A stretch of DNA of 64,000 nt from Tethya wilhelma (lineage: Eukaryota > Porifera > Demospongiae > Tethyida > Tethyidae). Numbering within the stretch: the stretch's first letter is position 1; each line of letters opens with the position of its first letter. Positions 1 through 13,000 of this stretch are shown one piece after another. The stretch is taken from positions 5,454,051 through 5,518,050 of the forward strand of contig CAXIPT010000002.1 in NCBI GenBank assembly GCA_964030475.1, in the 5' to 3' direction. Below the pieces are notes generated by a model. That model was not told the origin of the DNA and ran no database searches. It saw only the letters and a program-made list of their open reading frames with translations. The translations under genes and the position numbers were made by a program.

Positions 1-211
1 TTTCACGTGTTTAATTTTTATACATGCGTAGCACCCACATTAATATTGGTAATGGGTCGTCAAAACTTCGCGTTTTAATTTTCGCACACGGCGACACGTA
101 CGAAAATTTCCCCAATGCAAATATTAGTCAAATTACGGTAGTATGTTGTTTCAGCTACAAGTGTGCCAACTAGCTGAGCCTGATAGTCAAGATAAGGTGA
201 CATATACATAC

Positions 212-1210
212 CTGGGTTGATCCCTCATAAGCTTTCACCATGTGCTTGTAGTGAAGTTGTCTCCACGTGAAAATGTCCGACCAGTGACTCAAGTCGTCAG
301 AACAGTTAGGGAGACGATTCCTAGAAGGAGAGATGAGAACAAACAAGCAGTGACTGAGGTTAAGAGGCAGGGGAACTCATTTTGCTTGCAAAATTTCTTC
401 ATTGCTTGGATAATTACAGCCAATAAATGCATTGGCTGATGAATTTATGGCCTTGACTGATCAATGTTACAAATTTAACATTTTAATAAGTAAAAAAACA
501 CTAATTAAGCTATAATTGGAGAGGAAAACCCAAACGGGTCTGGATCTGTAAATACATTGTAAACGTTTTTTTGCTTACTTCCATGTTTTGAAGATGGTTT
601 TCACTTCGGTCTGAAAGGTCTGTCTGTTGAGTCCTCCTGACTGTAGCCCGCTGTGGATGGTGGTGGCTTCTTGGAGCTCCATGATCTGCTGGGCCAGCTG
701 GAGATGGTGGGCATTAATTAGAAACACAGATGGGTGCACTAACTCTATCAATGCTACCGTAGATAGGAAAATTTTTTGCCATTTCATGTTAGTAACGAAA
801 CTAAGCCTTTCGAATGGCTAAAATTTTCCAATCTCACTGAAACCCAGACAGCTACTACATACATATATACACACTAGCCTCATCCCCAGGCTCCCTTTTG
901 AGTGAAATATCAAAAGGGAGCCTGGGGACGAGGCTACACGCACACATCATCCAATATACCTGTAGCAGTGCTATGTGGGCGTGGGAGACAATCTTTGGCA
1001 GTCGTCTCCACTGTTTCATGCTCTGGATACTAGCCGCTTCGATCAGCTTCTCCACGGCACTCAGTCGCTGCTCGTCAGGGTAGCATAGAGCTAAATATCC
1101 GCGTAACAGGTTCAACTTGGCACTGTAGTTCTCAGAGCAGATGGGTTCGGCTTGAGTGGAGGCCTCCTTCATTGCTGTCCAGTCTTGGACTCTCCAGGCA
1201 TTCTCAAGAA
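212..1210 (-). CDS. TRRAP: TRRAP exons at the start of the FAT region (last exons in the window)
   Basis: Three exons: 960-1210 ([14 protein letters not shown], then [20 protein letters not shown] and [18 protein letters not shown]), 579-697 ([20 protein letters not shown]) and 212-319 ([20 protein letters not shown]). They correspond to the helical FAT region that precedes FRB and the pseudokinase domain. The gene continues to the left of the window. A small hairpin transposon sits in the intron at 875-936. Confidence 0.92.
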
Positions 1211-2988
1211 CTACATGTGGTTGACATAACGTATCGAGAATTCATGTGCATTCATATATAATGGATAGCAAATTAAAATTTTTAATGCATGACAAGTTAG
1301 ATTTACATGCATATAAATAACGCAGCGTGCGGAAGTAAATCGCCAAATATAAAATCGCCAATCATGTTGAAATGGGAATTTGCCAAATTTTAAGTGCGCC
1401 AAATTTACCCGCTACATATGGTATACACCCAGTAGTTCACTGCAAACACAACATACTATTTTCAAAGCAACAGTTGAACAATTCAGTCTACTGGACATAG
1501 AGTTCAATACGGCTCAACAACAAGTCTTCATCATACTCAGCCATTTCCAAACAGGTCCTAACTTCAACATCATCTCGAGAAGACTGCTGAAGCTTCTTAC
1601 AAAACCACGGAGGGTTATGAAGATCACAGCAAGCATTTTGAGCGCTGCATCCTTCTCCAGTCCAAAGGGGACTATCAGTGTATGTAATACTCTGTTGAGC
1701 TGTAGTACCATGAACACTTGTATCACAAAACCAATCTTCGTCGATAAACGGTGGAAGCGAATTAGCATCAGAGTCTAGACAAGGACAATAATGGATATTC
1801 GATCGTAAGTCATCCCCAGATGCAGAGGGCACCGGGATCACTCATGTCCAAGAATGCAATCCGAGTCCATGCGGCAGTCGAGTCCTGACAGTCGCACGGA
1901 TTTTCCTTCGTGCAATACACTTGCACGATATCTCCATAATATGTTTGAATGTAGTAATCTCCAGATGAACTTGAAGAGTTTACGCTGAAAATCTGATCGC
2001 AGGAAAGAGCTGGATTTTCTTGGCATTCTCCCAAGCCACATTCTTGCAGAGTGTGAAGGAGGGCCCGGACATCTTTACTGATTGTACTCTGGACTGCCTT
2101 TAGAGTCCCATCAGGATTGCTATTGAGAGCACAAATACTTTTTTGCTGTGGTACTATCGTTGGTCTGTATGATTTTGGGAGAGCTCCTTCGCTATCAATA
2201 AAACTCATGACGGACAGCAATGTGACCAGGAAGAGCGACTTTGGTGCATCCATGAATCGATTGCTGTTTCTTGTTAATACAATAATTATAAGGTTTGAAA
2301 CAGCCAAGTTAAAATATCTAATTGTTTCTTTTCTAGAGCGACTGAAGTTAACTTTACATGGAAGTTCCTTATTATACTGTAGTAGGGATTTGAACGGATT
2401 TGAACCAAGTTCTTTTGAATTCTAGTCGAATGCTCTTACCACAAATTACATAACTCCTGTAATTAGCATACTTAGCTACAATGCTGACACGTGCAGACCC
2501 ATCTTTAGTATACATGTACTGCAATCTGCAGGCAGTTCCCAAGCTAAATAAAGCATATCGTATCACAACCTCATTAGTTTTTCAATTAACATACACACAC
2601 AGTTAGAGTGATTTTAAATTACTCAAACAATTTGCTAATTGGGCTTCTAATGATCTGCACACATTGTGATTACATAGCAATTATCTTGACTTAATTCGAT
2701 TGTGCATTGGAGTGGAGTATATCCATGATGAAGTTATGATGAGTGTGCATTGTACTCACATGCATGGACAAACACACGCACACACACACACATAATAGTT
2801 GCATGACCCTTAAGTCAGACGGGGACACCCGACGCATGGTCGAGTGCCGCATACATAATGACATGCAACTATTTTGTTTGCCATTGACCTCCTGGGACTC
2901 CTAGCTACTCTATTGCCACCTCCACCCAACCGGTAACTGGCAATTAGCTAATAAAAACTTTGGTTGCTAGGCAACGGCAAACACGCAT

Positions 2989-3058
<70 letters not shown>

Positions 3059-3646
3059 NNNNNNNNNNNNNNNNNNNNNNNNNNNNNNNNNNNNNNNNNN
3101 NNNNNNNNNNNNNNNNNNNNNNNNNNNNNNNNNNNNNNNNNNNNNNNNNNNNNNNNNNNNNNNNNNNNNNNNNNNNNNNNNNNNNNNNNNNNNNNNNNNN
3201 NNNNNNNNNNNNNNNNNNNNNNNNNNNNNNNNNNNNNNNNNNNNNNNNNNNNNNNNNNNNNNNNNNNNNNNNNNNNNNNNNNNNNNNNNNNNNNNNNNNN
3301 NNNNNNNNNNNNNNNNNNNNNNNNNNNNNNNNNNNNNNNNNNNNNNNNNNNNNNNNNNNNNNNNNNNNNNNNNNNNNNNNNNNNNNNNNNNNNNNNNNNN
3401 NNNNNNNNNNNNNNNNNNNNNNNNNNNNNNNNNNNNNNNNNNNNNNNNNNNNNNNNNNNNNNNNNNNNNNNNNNNNNNNNNNNNNNNNNNNNNNNNNNNN
3501 NNNNNNNNNNNNNNNNNNNNNNNNNNNNNNNNNNNNNNNNNNNNNNNNNNNNNNNNNNNNNNNNNNNNNNNNNNNNNNNNNNNNNNNNNNNNNNNNNNNN
3601 NNNNNNNNNNNNNNNNNNNNNNNNNNNNNNNNNNNNNNNNNNNNNN

Positions 3647-3705
<59 letters not shown>

Positions 3706-5054
3706 ATAATCATTTCAAAATATTACACCATAACAATGTACACATGCAAGTTTACTGTTTTAAAATTTTGTGGGACAATTTCTAGAAAAAAGCTACTCAG
3801 ATTATGACCAACACATATACATATACAATGTCATACATCAGCTTTGCACTTATATTTGTACATACATGCTTGAAAGGGTTAAGGATCTGCTCAGAATAGT
3901 TGCCATCATAAGATGGAGGTTCCTTGGACTTTATCGAGACCTCTCTTGATTTGGAAGGTAGTTCTCCTTCAGCATAGGCTCTCTGCTCCAACAGCAGAGC
4001 TGAACCACACCAGAAGTTGTGAGTTTTACCGAGATACTGTGTGTGTGTGTGTGTGAGAGAGAGAGTGTGTGAATGTACTGCGTGTGCTAGATGCTTGAAT
4101 GGTGTACATGATCCAGTAACTTCGACATTCTCAAACTCATTTTATACTACAGGTGCTTCTTGTTGTGTACTCACTGACCTTTAGAACACACGATCTGATG
4201 TGTGGGTGTGGTTTACTTTTGACCACACCCTCCAAGAAGGTGCCAATGGCGCTGGGGTGGCAGTCCATCTGTTGCAAGTGAGAGGCACTACACATAAAGG
4301 GACTCAACTCACCAGAGAGAGCCTAGAGAAATTAGAGAAGGAAAAAAAATGGAAGAAACAGTATTCAAAGGTTTGTATGACGACTAAAAAGTGGCTTTAG
4401 ATTGTGTGACCCATGCAGGAGGAAATACTGACACACACACAACTTCATAGAAGGGAACATACCGTATAGCACAAAATTTGCCAGATTTTAATCTTGGCAA
4501 TTTTGGTAGGGATCGTCACTATTAAATCCGTCAAACAGTCAAATTTGCACTGCATATACGGAATACTTGTATGCAAGTGCAACCGCCAAAATAAAACCTG
4601 CCAACCGTGAAATTTTTGACAATCCACCAAAGTTTATTCCTGCCAATATTTTGTGCTATACACACAAGACACAAATGGAAGACCTAAACAGATAATAAAG
4701 CTTCTCATATACTATAACTAAAGCTATCAATGCATCACACAAGTTGTGTTAAAGCAAGTTAGTCTGGAAGAAAATATTTGCATGAAGAAAAATTCACAGA
4801 ATCTCTTACACTTCTCTGTCTGTCGGCCAAAATGGCCCAGACTTTTGGGAATACTTCTATCCAAGTCTTGTGCGCTAGTTCAGTGTCAACATGACACAGG
4901 TGAGACAGAGAGAGAAGAAACTGAGAGCATTTGATTGATCTTGATTCTGATAGAAATGAGTTCAGTTTGGTGGCAAGTTTCTCCAAAGCTCCTCCACTTC
5001 TTGCGTCTCCTTTGTCCGAGTCCATACCTTCCATCAGCTCCTGTGTTTTCATGT

Positions 5055-5109
<55 letters not shown>

Positions 5110-8100
5110 GATCGGGTGTACAGATTTCAAACTTTTAAAAATTAATGCAAATACAGCTAGAAACTTTTAATTTTTAGTGCAATAAAGCTAAAACACAAAA
5201 ATGGTGATCAAAAAATTTCCTACAGAAACGCACCATCTTGGAAAGCATTATAAACTACACTATCATAGCTCCAGCTTAAGGTGATCAATGCATACAAAAA
5301 TTTTTCCCGATGCAAAAAATTAGTCAAATTATGGTATGCATTCAGTAAACACGTATAAGAGGTCACACACCGACACAGTACTAATTATTTAATATCCACA
5401 AGTATAATTTTTATGCATACACCATACACCTACTCTCTCTCTCACCTCTGGTAGGACGCTAGAAATGACCGGGGGTTCAGTGACATCATGGGTAAGGGTC
5501 GTCTGGACCGGTCCCACGGAGGATATGCTAGGGAGGCGCGGGGTAGCGGGGGAGGCTTGAACGGACCGATCCAATACGGCCACCGAGAGAAGAAGCTGGA
5601 TGGATAAGAGAAATGAAGAGAAAGAAAATAGCTACTGTAAAATTAACACACATGAATTAATCATAAATGTGTAAGTGCATACAACTGTACATTATCGTAA
5701 TCTGTCATAGATACAACCGTAGCCTCATCCTGTGAAAGGTCAAAAGGGAGCCTGGGGACGAGGCTAATACTACAAAACTGTCAATGTATAGCAAGAGTTG
5801 CACACATTTTAATGAGGGATACAGTTTGACCAAACATGCTTAAAACCAATACATGGGCGTGTTGAGTAACTGCATGTGCATGCTTCTAATAATCCATATG
5901 CGTAACGTAATTGCTAGTTAATGGATTAGCAGCACATGCAGTATCAAGTGTTATCAATTAACCATATATACACATACACAAATGTACTATTGTAGCCACA
6001 CAGTTGCACGATCAGGATGCTGAAGGATTCAAGTGATTACAATCACAATTGACTACACATGTAACAATAGTGTTAGCTTATATGTGACTCAGAAGTATCA
6101 TTCACCAATTCAGTGCCTTTATCATGCCTACCCATCACACTAGCTTCATACCTATATATAGTCATCACTCATGGCATTGGTTCCTTAAGGAAGGCAACCA
6201 CAAATGTGCTAAAATTAGCAACAAAGGCAAAATTACCAGTATTATCATGTAAGTACAGTTAAGCTCAGTACTAAAATACTAATCAGGTATATATACTAGT
6301 TCTTGCTGGTAAAGCTAATAACAGCAAAGCATAATAGAGGCAGTTTGATATTTTGACATAAATAGCCAAAGAGAGAGCACAAATAAAGGTATGAAGCTAG
6401 TGTGATGGGTAGGCATGATAAAGGCACTGAATTGGTGAATGATACTTCTGAGTCACATATAAGCTAACACAGCTAAAACACAAAAATGGTGATCAAAAAA
6501 TTTCCTACAGAAACGCACCATCTTGGAAAGCATTATAAACTACACTATCATAGCTCCAGCTTAAGGTGATCAATGCATACAAAAATTTTTCCCGATGCAA
6601 AAAATTAGTCAAATTATGGTATGCATTCAGTAAACACGTATAAGAGGTCACACACCGACACAGTACTAATTATTTAATATCCACAAGTATAATTTTTATG
6701 CATACACCATACACCTACTCTCTCTCTCACCTCTGGTAGGACGCTAGAAATGACCGGGGGTTCAGTGACATCATGGGTAAGGGTCGTCTGGACCGGTCCC
6801 ACGGAGGATATGCTAGGGAGGCGCGGGGTAGCGGGGGAGGCTTGAACGGACCGATCCAATACGGCCACCGAGAGAAGAAGCTGGATGGATAAGAGAAATG
6901 AAGAGAAAGAAAATAGCTACTGTAAAATTAACACACATGAATTAATCATAAATGTGTAAGTGCATACAACTGTACATTATCGTAATCTGTCATAGATACA
7001 ACCGTAGCCTCATCCTGTGAAAGGTCAAAAGGGAGCCTGGGGACGAGGCTAATACTACAAAACTGTCAATGTATAGCAAGAGTTGCACACATTTTAATGA
7101 GGGATACAGTTTGACCAAACATGCTTAAAACCAATACATGGGCGTGTTGAGTAACTGCATGTGCATGCTTCTAATAATCCATATGCGTAACGTAATTGCT
7201 AGTTAATGGATTAGCAGCACATGCAGTATCAAGTGTTATCAATTAACCATATATACACATACACAAATGTACTATTGTAGCCACACAGTTGCACGATCAG
7301 GATGCTGAAGGATTCAAGTGATTACAATCACAATTGACTACACATGTAACAATAGTGTTAGCTTATATGTGACTCAGAAGTATCATTCACCAATTCAGTG
7401 CCTTTATCATGCCTACCCATCACACTAGCTTCATACCTATATATAGTCATCACTCATGGCATTGGTTCCTTAAGGAAGGCAACCACAAATGTGCTAAAAT
7501 TAGCAACAAAGGCAAAATTACCAGTATTATCATGTAAGTACAGTTAAGCTCAGTACTAAAATACTAATCAGGTATATATACTAGTTCTTGCTGGTAAAGC
7601 TAATAACAGCAAAGCATAATAGAGGCAGTTTGATATTTTGACATAAATAGCCAAAGAGAGAGCACAAATAAAGTATATACAATGGAACTGCAGTCTAATC
7701 CATGCTACTACAGTTCACCAGAAGGCACTCTCTCCAACCACAGCATCACCACCAGCAGTAGCTGCAACGGGCCTACGAAAAAATCGACTCAAAAACACGA
7801 CCATGAGATGAGCCATCTCACACCGGAGGTACATTTGAGAGACGGCAACCCAAGCAGGGGAAGAAGAGGAGAAGAAGAGGCCGAGAGCACCCTTAGTCAC
7901 CGGGCAAACTCCTCTCCTTCGCCAAATCCCGGCGGAAACAGTTTGGTGATAGCTCGCACAAGTCCACAACCTGGGCCGACCGATACTCTATACAGCAACC
8001 GCATGTACAATCACAACAATAACAGCACAAGCAGTGCGAATGTGTATGAAGACGTGTCTATAGCAGCACCTTCAGCCTTCAACCCTCGCTATCGAAGCTG

Positions 8101-9975
8101 GCAGTACGATAAGTACGACACGGTCATCAATGATAGAGAACCGTTGCGAATTTCAAACCGATGTTTGTGTATAGCAGTGAGCATTTCGTTCCTGATAAGC
8201 ATACTTGTAGCCGGTGTTGCAATAGGATTGACTTCATGGACGGCAAATCGACAAAAGACGTTTATTACCAACACAACCAACACGGTGAACAGTTTAAGCT
8301 CGCAGGTGAATATGTTGGAAGCTACAATTGACGAACTAAATTCAGAGCTTGAAAATCTCTTACAAGTTTCAGACGAAAATTTGCTCGAGCAAGAGAATTG
8401 TGGACCTGGCTTATGGAAGAGAGTGGCTCTCCTTGATATGACAGATATGGGAACACAGTGTCCTCCTGCCTGGATGGAGTACGTCCAGAATAAGGTCAGG
8501 GTATGTGGGCGGCCGGAGGATAACCCAATCGGCTGTCATTCCGTTCAATATCCCAGTGGAGGCAAGTACAGCCGGGTGTGCGGGAGGGCGAGGGGATTTG
8601 GGTACGAAACACCAGACGCTTTTCAACACTTTATGCAGCAGACGTTTGAAACACCTGATGACATTTACGTGGACGGTTTGAGCATCACGAACGGCCGATT
8701 TCCACGCCGGCACATTTGGACGTTTGCAGGGACAACTTACGGAAATTGCCCTTGTGCTGTTTTCCCTGCCAATGACTCGGTAGGTCCACCAGCACCAGAC
8801 TATGTAGGAACAAATTACTTTTGCGAATCTGGCGGACCAGAAATACTAGGGACCATTTTGACAAATAACACGCTCTGGGATGGACAGGGGTGTACAACCA
8901 GTCTGTGTTGTCAGTTCAATAACCCACCTTGGTTTAGAGTTGGGGTAGCCAACTCCACTGAAGATATCGAGGTGAGATTGTGTGGAGACCAGGACAGAAG
9001 TGATGAAGATATAGTCATACAATTTCTAGAACTGTACATCCAATAGCTTGAGTTATATAACTCACAAAATTTCTTACATTATAATTTTTTTTTGTTTAAA
9101 CAGTCATTGTTTGTCTTTCCCCACCATTTTACTAGTATGGCATTAAAATTGTAATATCAGGTTTAAATTTAAGTGAGTGCTCAAAGCTAATAGAGCTGAT
9201 CTTATTTATAGTTAAATGTGTTCTTTATTCATTAGTACTAACTTTTTAGTGCAAGTATAAGTCGTTAAGATTTCAGCAACAATTATACTACATATTTGAT
9301 CTAAAACTCGATCTACATACTGTATATGCAGCTGTATCGCATACACATTAACAAAAATGCTGTACATTTAAGTATAATTATTGTCTTGTTGGAACAAAAC
9401 ATTGCTGTCTTTTATTGTTCGCTCAAACAATGCAACATAAATCATTACATGGCATCCATTCTTACAACTATAGAGTATAACCACTATCAGCAGCTGATGC
9501 ATGCAACCAACCATGGATGGATGATCAGCAAAAGCATCTCAGTAAAAGGACAAATATACATTGCCAGGTTCTCTGTTGTCCACCACTCACACATGCTCAC
9601 CTACTCTCACACCCTCACCCCTCACACCCTCACAACCCCCACACCCTCACATCCTCACATCTCAATATCCTCACACCCTCACCTCACCCCACACCTCACC
9701 CTCTCACCCCCTCGCATCCTCATACCATCACACCCTCACACCCTCACACACCTCGATACAGTGTTTGATCCAGAAGTGAACTCCACAATGTTCCCAGTTC
9801 TGTGAACAGACGATGTACAGGAGCCGATCAAAGAGTCTCTTCTGGACGCTGGAGTTGTAGACCTCAAAGAACTTGGTACGGATATCGACTTGAGGACATC
9901 TCAGACCGCAGAGGAAGGCTGGCTCAAGCTTCACCGTCAGCTCAGTGGCACTTAGAGTCTCACTCCTGCATGAGG

Positions 9976-10023
<48 letters not shown>

Positions 10024-13000
10024 GACCAGTGTAAACTAAATTTGGAGTACTATGATTCATGTATAAGTAAAATCATGTTTATGAAACTCAGTATATCTTT
10101 ATAGTTGTCTTCCATGAGTCCACCTAAAACTCAAACTAAGGTCTTACGGATCCTAGTCAAATGCATCATGCCCTTACTATTGAGCCACTACAATTGACAG
10201 GCACTCAAGCAGTATTACTACGATTTATAGGCACTAGTAAAGTAAGCTATACATCATAAATATGTGATTAATATACTGTATCTACAGATATACTCCTACT
10301 AACTTGTAAACAAAGAGCACAATGTCCAAGAATTGGGCCAGCAGGTCAATGTCGTCAGGAAACCTCTTCTCGTAGAAGACCATCATCCTCGTGAGAAGAA
10401 GGGTCTTGTCTCGGAGGGAGGGGCTGGAGGTGTGGCCAGGATGATCGTGCTACATGAAAAAAAAATACTGAAGTATGTAAGATACACACAAGAAAATGTC
10501 AATAAAGTTTATAAGTCAAGCATGTAAATGAAACAGTAGTCTAATTTTTTTCATTTTGAACATTAATTTTGGTAAGAAAGATTGCTACATGCCTTTACTG
10601 TACATCAGCCACAAAAAAACCCTCTCAATAATGATTTATTTTTTGCTTTATGACATTTTCTTTAGTCAGAAAACTCATTCTAACCTAAAATTATTTCCAA
10701 ATGTAGCAAAATTTTGAACAGGATACAAAAACTTACCTTAGATTTGACCCACTCCTCCACTATCTTGGTCAACACTTTGAGCAACTTCCCATCGTTTGAT
10801 TTCTCGATCAGACTCGTCATGATGTTCACGAAGGCCTTCCTTGCGTCCTGAGACATCACAGACACCCTGGTCTTACACATGTCCATGCTCCACTGGAGGA
10901 GCTCCGAGACAGTCTGAGTGTCGGGAGAGGTGGTTACCGTGGTGATGTGCTCCTTGTGAAGCTTCTGGATCACTTTCAGAAAGAGACTCAAAAATCTGTC
11001 AATTAAGAAAAAATTGTAATTATTGTACGCATATACAGTACACGAGCACTAGCCTTGTCCCCAGGCCTTCTGTATGCTACTATTGCTAATTCATGACATT
11101 GATGATTTTACCAGACACATTTTATTTAAGTGCGCAGATGAAATGGTAAAGATTGTCAATTTAATAAATGAATATTAGCAGCACACAGAAGGCCTGGGTA
11201 CGAGGCTGCACGAACACACAATGAACTTCCAAGTTAACTTAATGATAGTTACTACGGGTGATAATTCGAATAGCTACATGCATTGGATTTCAATTTTCTT
11301 CTCTAAATACTCATCAATAGAAGAGGTATAAACACAGCTATTTAAGATCTAGATTCTAAATGCTCATACTATGATACAATGAGAGTGCAAAAGAACATCA
11401 GATTTCAACAATTTTCCTATAAACCTTCATCAATAAAACAAGCTATTCCCAGCGATTTCAATACTCTTCTCTAAATACCCATCCATATGATACATGCAGA
11501 AGAGTGCTATTATAACAATTTCAATATTACTCTCTAAATACCTGTCAATGTAACAAGGGTCGTTGTTACAGGCGGCCTTCAGCAACATGAGAGTGCACTG
11601 AAGCTGGACCAGGTTGAGGGACGAGTTCCTCTCAAAGACAGACAGGCCCTCGTTGATCACCTTGGCCACGCCCACATAGAGATGATCGAGCTCTTCGTGT
11701 TTGGCTGCCACAGGAGACGAAGCTATAATGAGAGGGGCAAGGGGGAGGAGTCAATACAAGGAGGTGATGTGATTACAAGCAATTAAGGATGCTGAATCAG
11801 CAATCTTGACCACACCCACACACAAACACACATATATACCTGGTTCGGTAGGAAACATGCTCATGAGTCTGGAGAGGAGAGAGTGCATGTAGCGCACAAC
11901 CTTCACATTCCCACACGTCATACAGGTGGTGAGTCCCTTGTGGAGGGTCTTGAACCCCGAGAGGATCACGCTACGAGGGAGCACTTGGAGAAGGAAGGTC
12001 AAAAGGTCGAGAGCGGTGCAGATATTAGCCACAGAGTTGCCAGTGGATGGATCGGACTGGGTAAGAGCTTCGAGGAGCTTAGCAAACCAAGGGACCTTGA
12101 TATCAATGTCTGGAGTGGAATGTAAGATCATAAATAATTAAATATTATGCAGGACAAAAAATGAGGGCAAGAGAAAAAAGTTGCTATGATAACACTTTAA
12201 TAGGAGCTAGAAGCATAAAAACTCTTACGAGGACAAGAGGAAAAAGTTGCTACAATTTTAATAGGACCTAGAAACTGTTATCAGAAAGATGGAAGAAACG
12301 TAAGTTTGTAAACTAGGCCTTCCCCACAATTCTTGTGATTAAAACCCAAACAAAGATATAACTATGTACATGCAGTACTACCAATAAACTTTTAAAGGAA
12401 CTGTGTCACTATATAAGCGGTGTTTTGTTACTAAAAATAAAATGTGTGACGTTTTATGATGTTCTATGACCGTTTGTGACGTTTTTTGTCTTGTTTCTTG
12501 CGCGATCTGGGTACCACGCCCGGGTATTAGCCCCGTGTATGTACGTATATTGCGCATTTGTCAACAAAAAATGCCATAAAATGTCACGCATTTTATTTTT
12601 GGTAACAAAACAGTGCTTATATAGTGACACAGTTCCTTTAAAGACTTACTCGGCCATATGTCTGGCTTGAGGGCGGTCTTGACTAGTTGGACACACCTCT
12701 TTGAGAGAGCCTCTCCCGGAGAGCCAGGGACTCCGGCCGGAACACCGAGAGACTGACCATCGTTGACCTGACATGCCAACCTGCATGGACAGACATATTT
12801 GTTTGATTGGTTTGTGATCTCTATTTTTATGGTTTAGTGCAGTGGTTTGAGGTATAACTATGAAAAACAAATATACGAGCACAATAGTATTTGCGACCCA
12901 ATTCTATGTAGATTAGTTTCGCAAAATACCATCCATTTTCCTGAAATCAGGCTATATACATTGCTATTACTAGGCTTGAATTGTGTTTTGTACTGTACAT

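Noticed and set aside
2960..3785. Long reading frames on both strands across the CA repeat, the Ns and the GA repeat
   Set aside because: They consist of microsatellite codons and unknown bases; no coding evidence.
9590..9750. CRISPR-like regular repeats
   Set aside because: Units are short, imperfect and contiguous without unique spacers; the host is a eukaryote.
9326..9805. 159-codon plus-strand frame rich in His/Thr/Pro
   Set aside because: It is a translation of the CTCACACC minisatellite and overlaps a TRRAP exon on the other strand.
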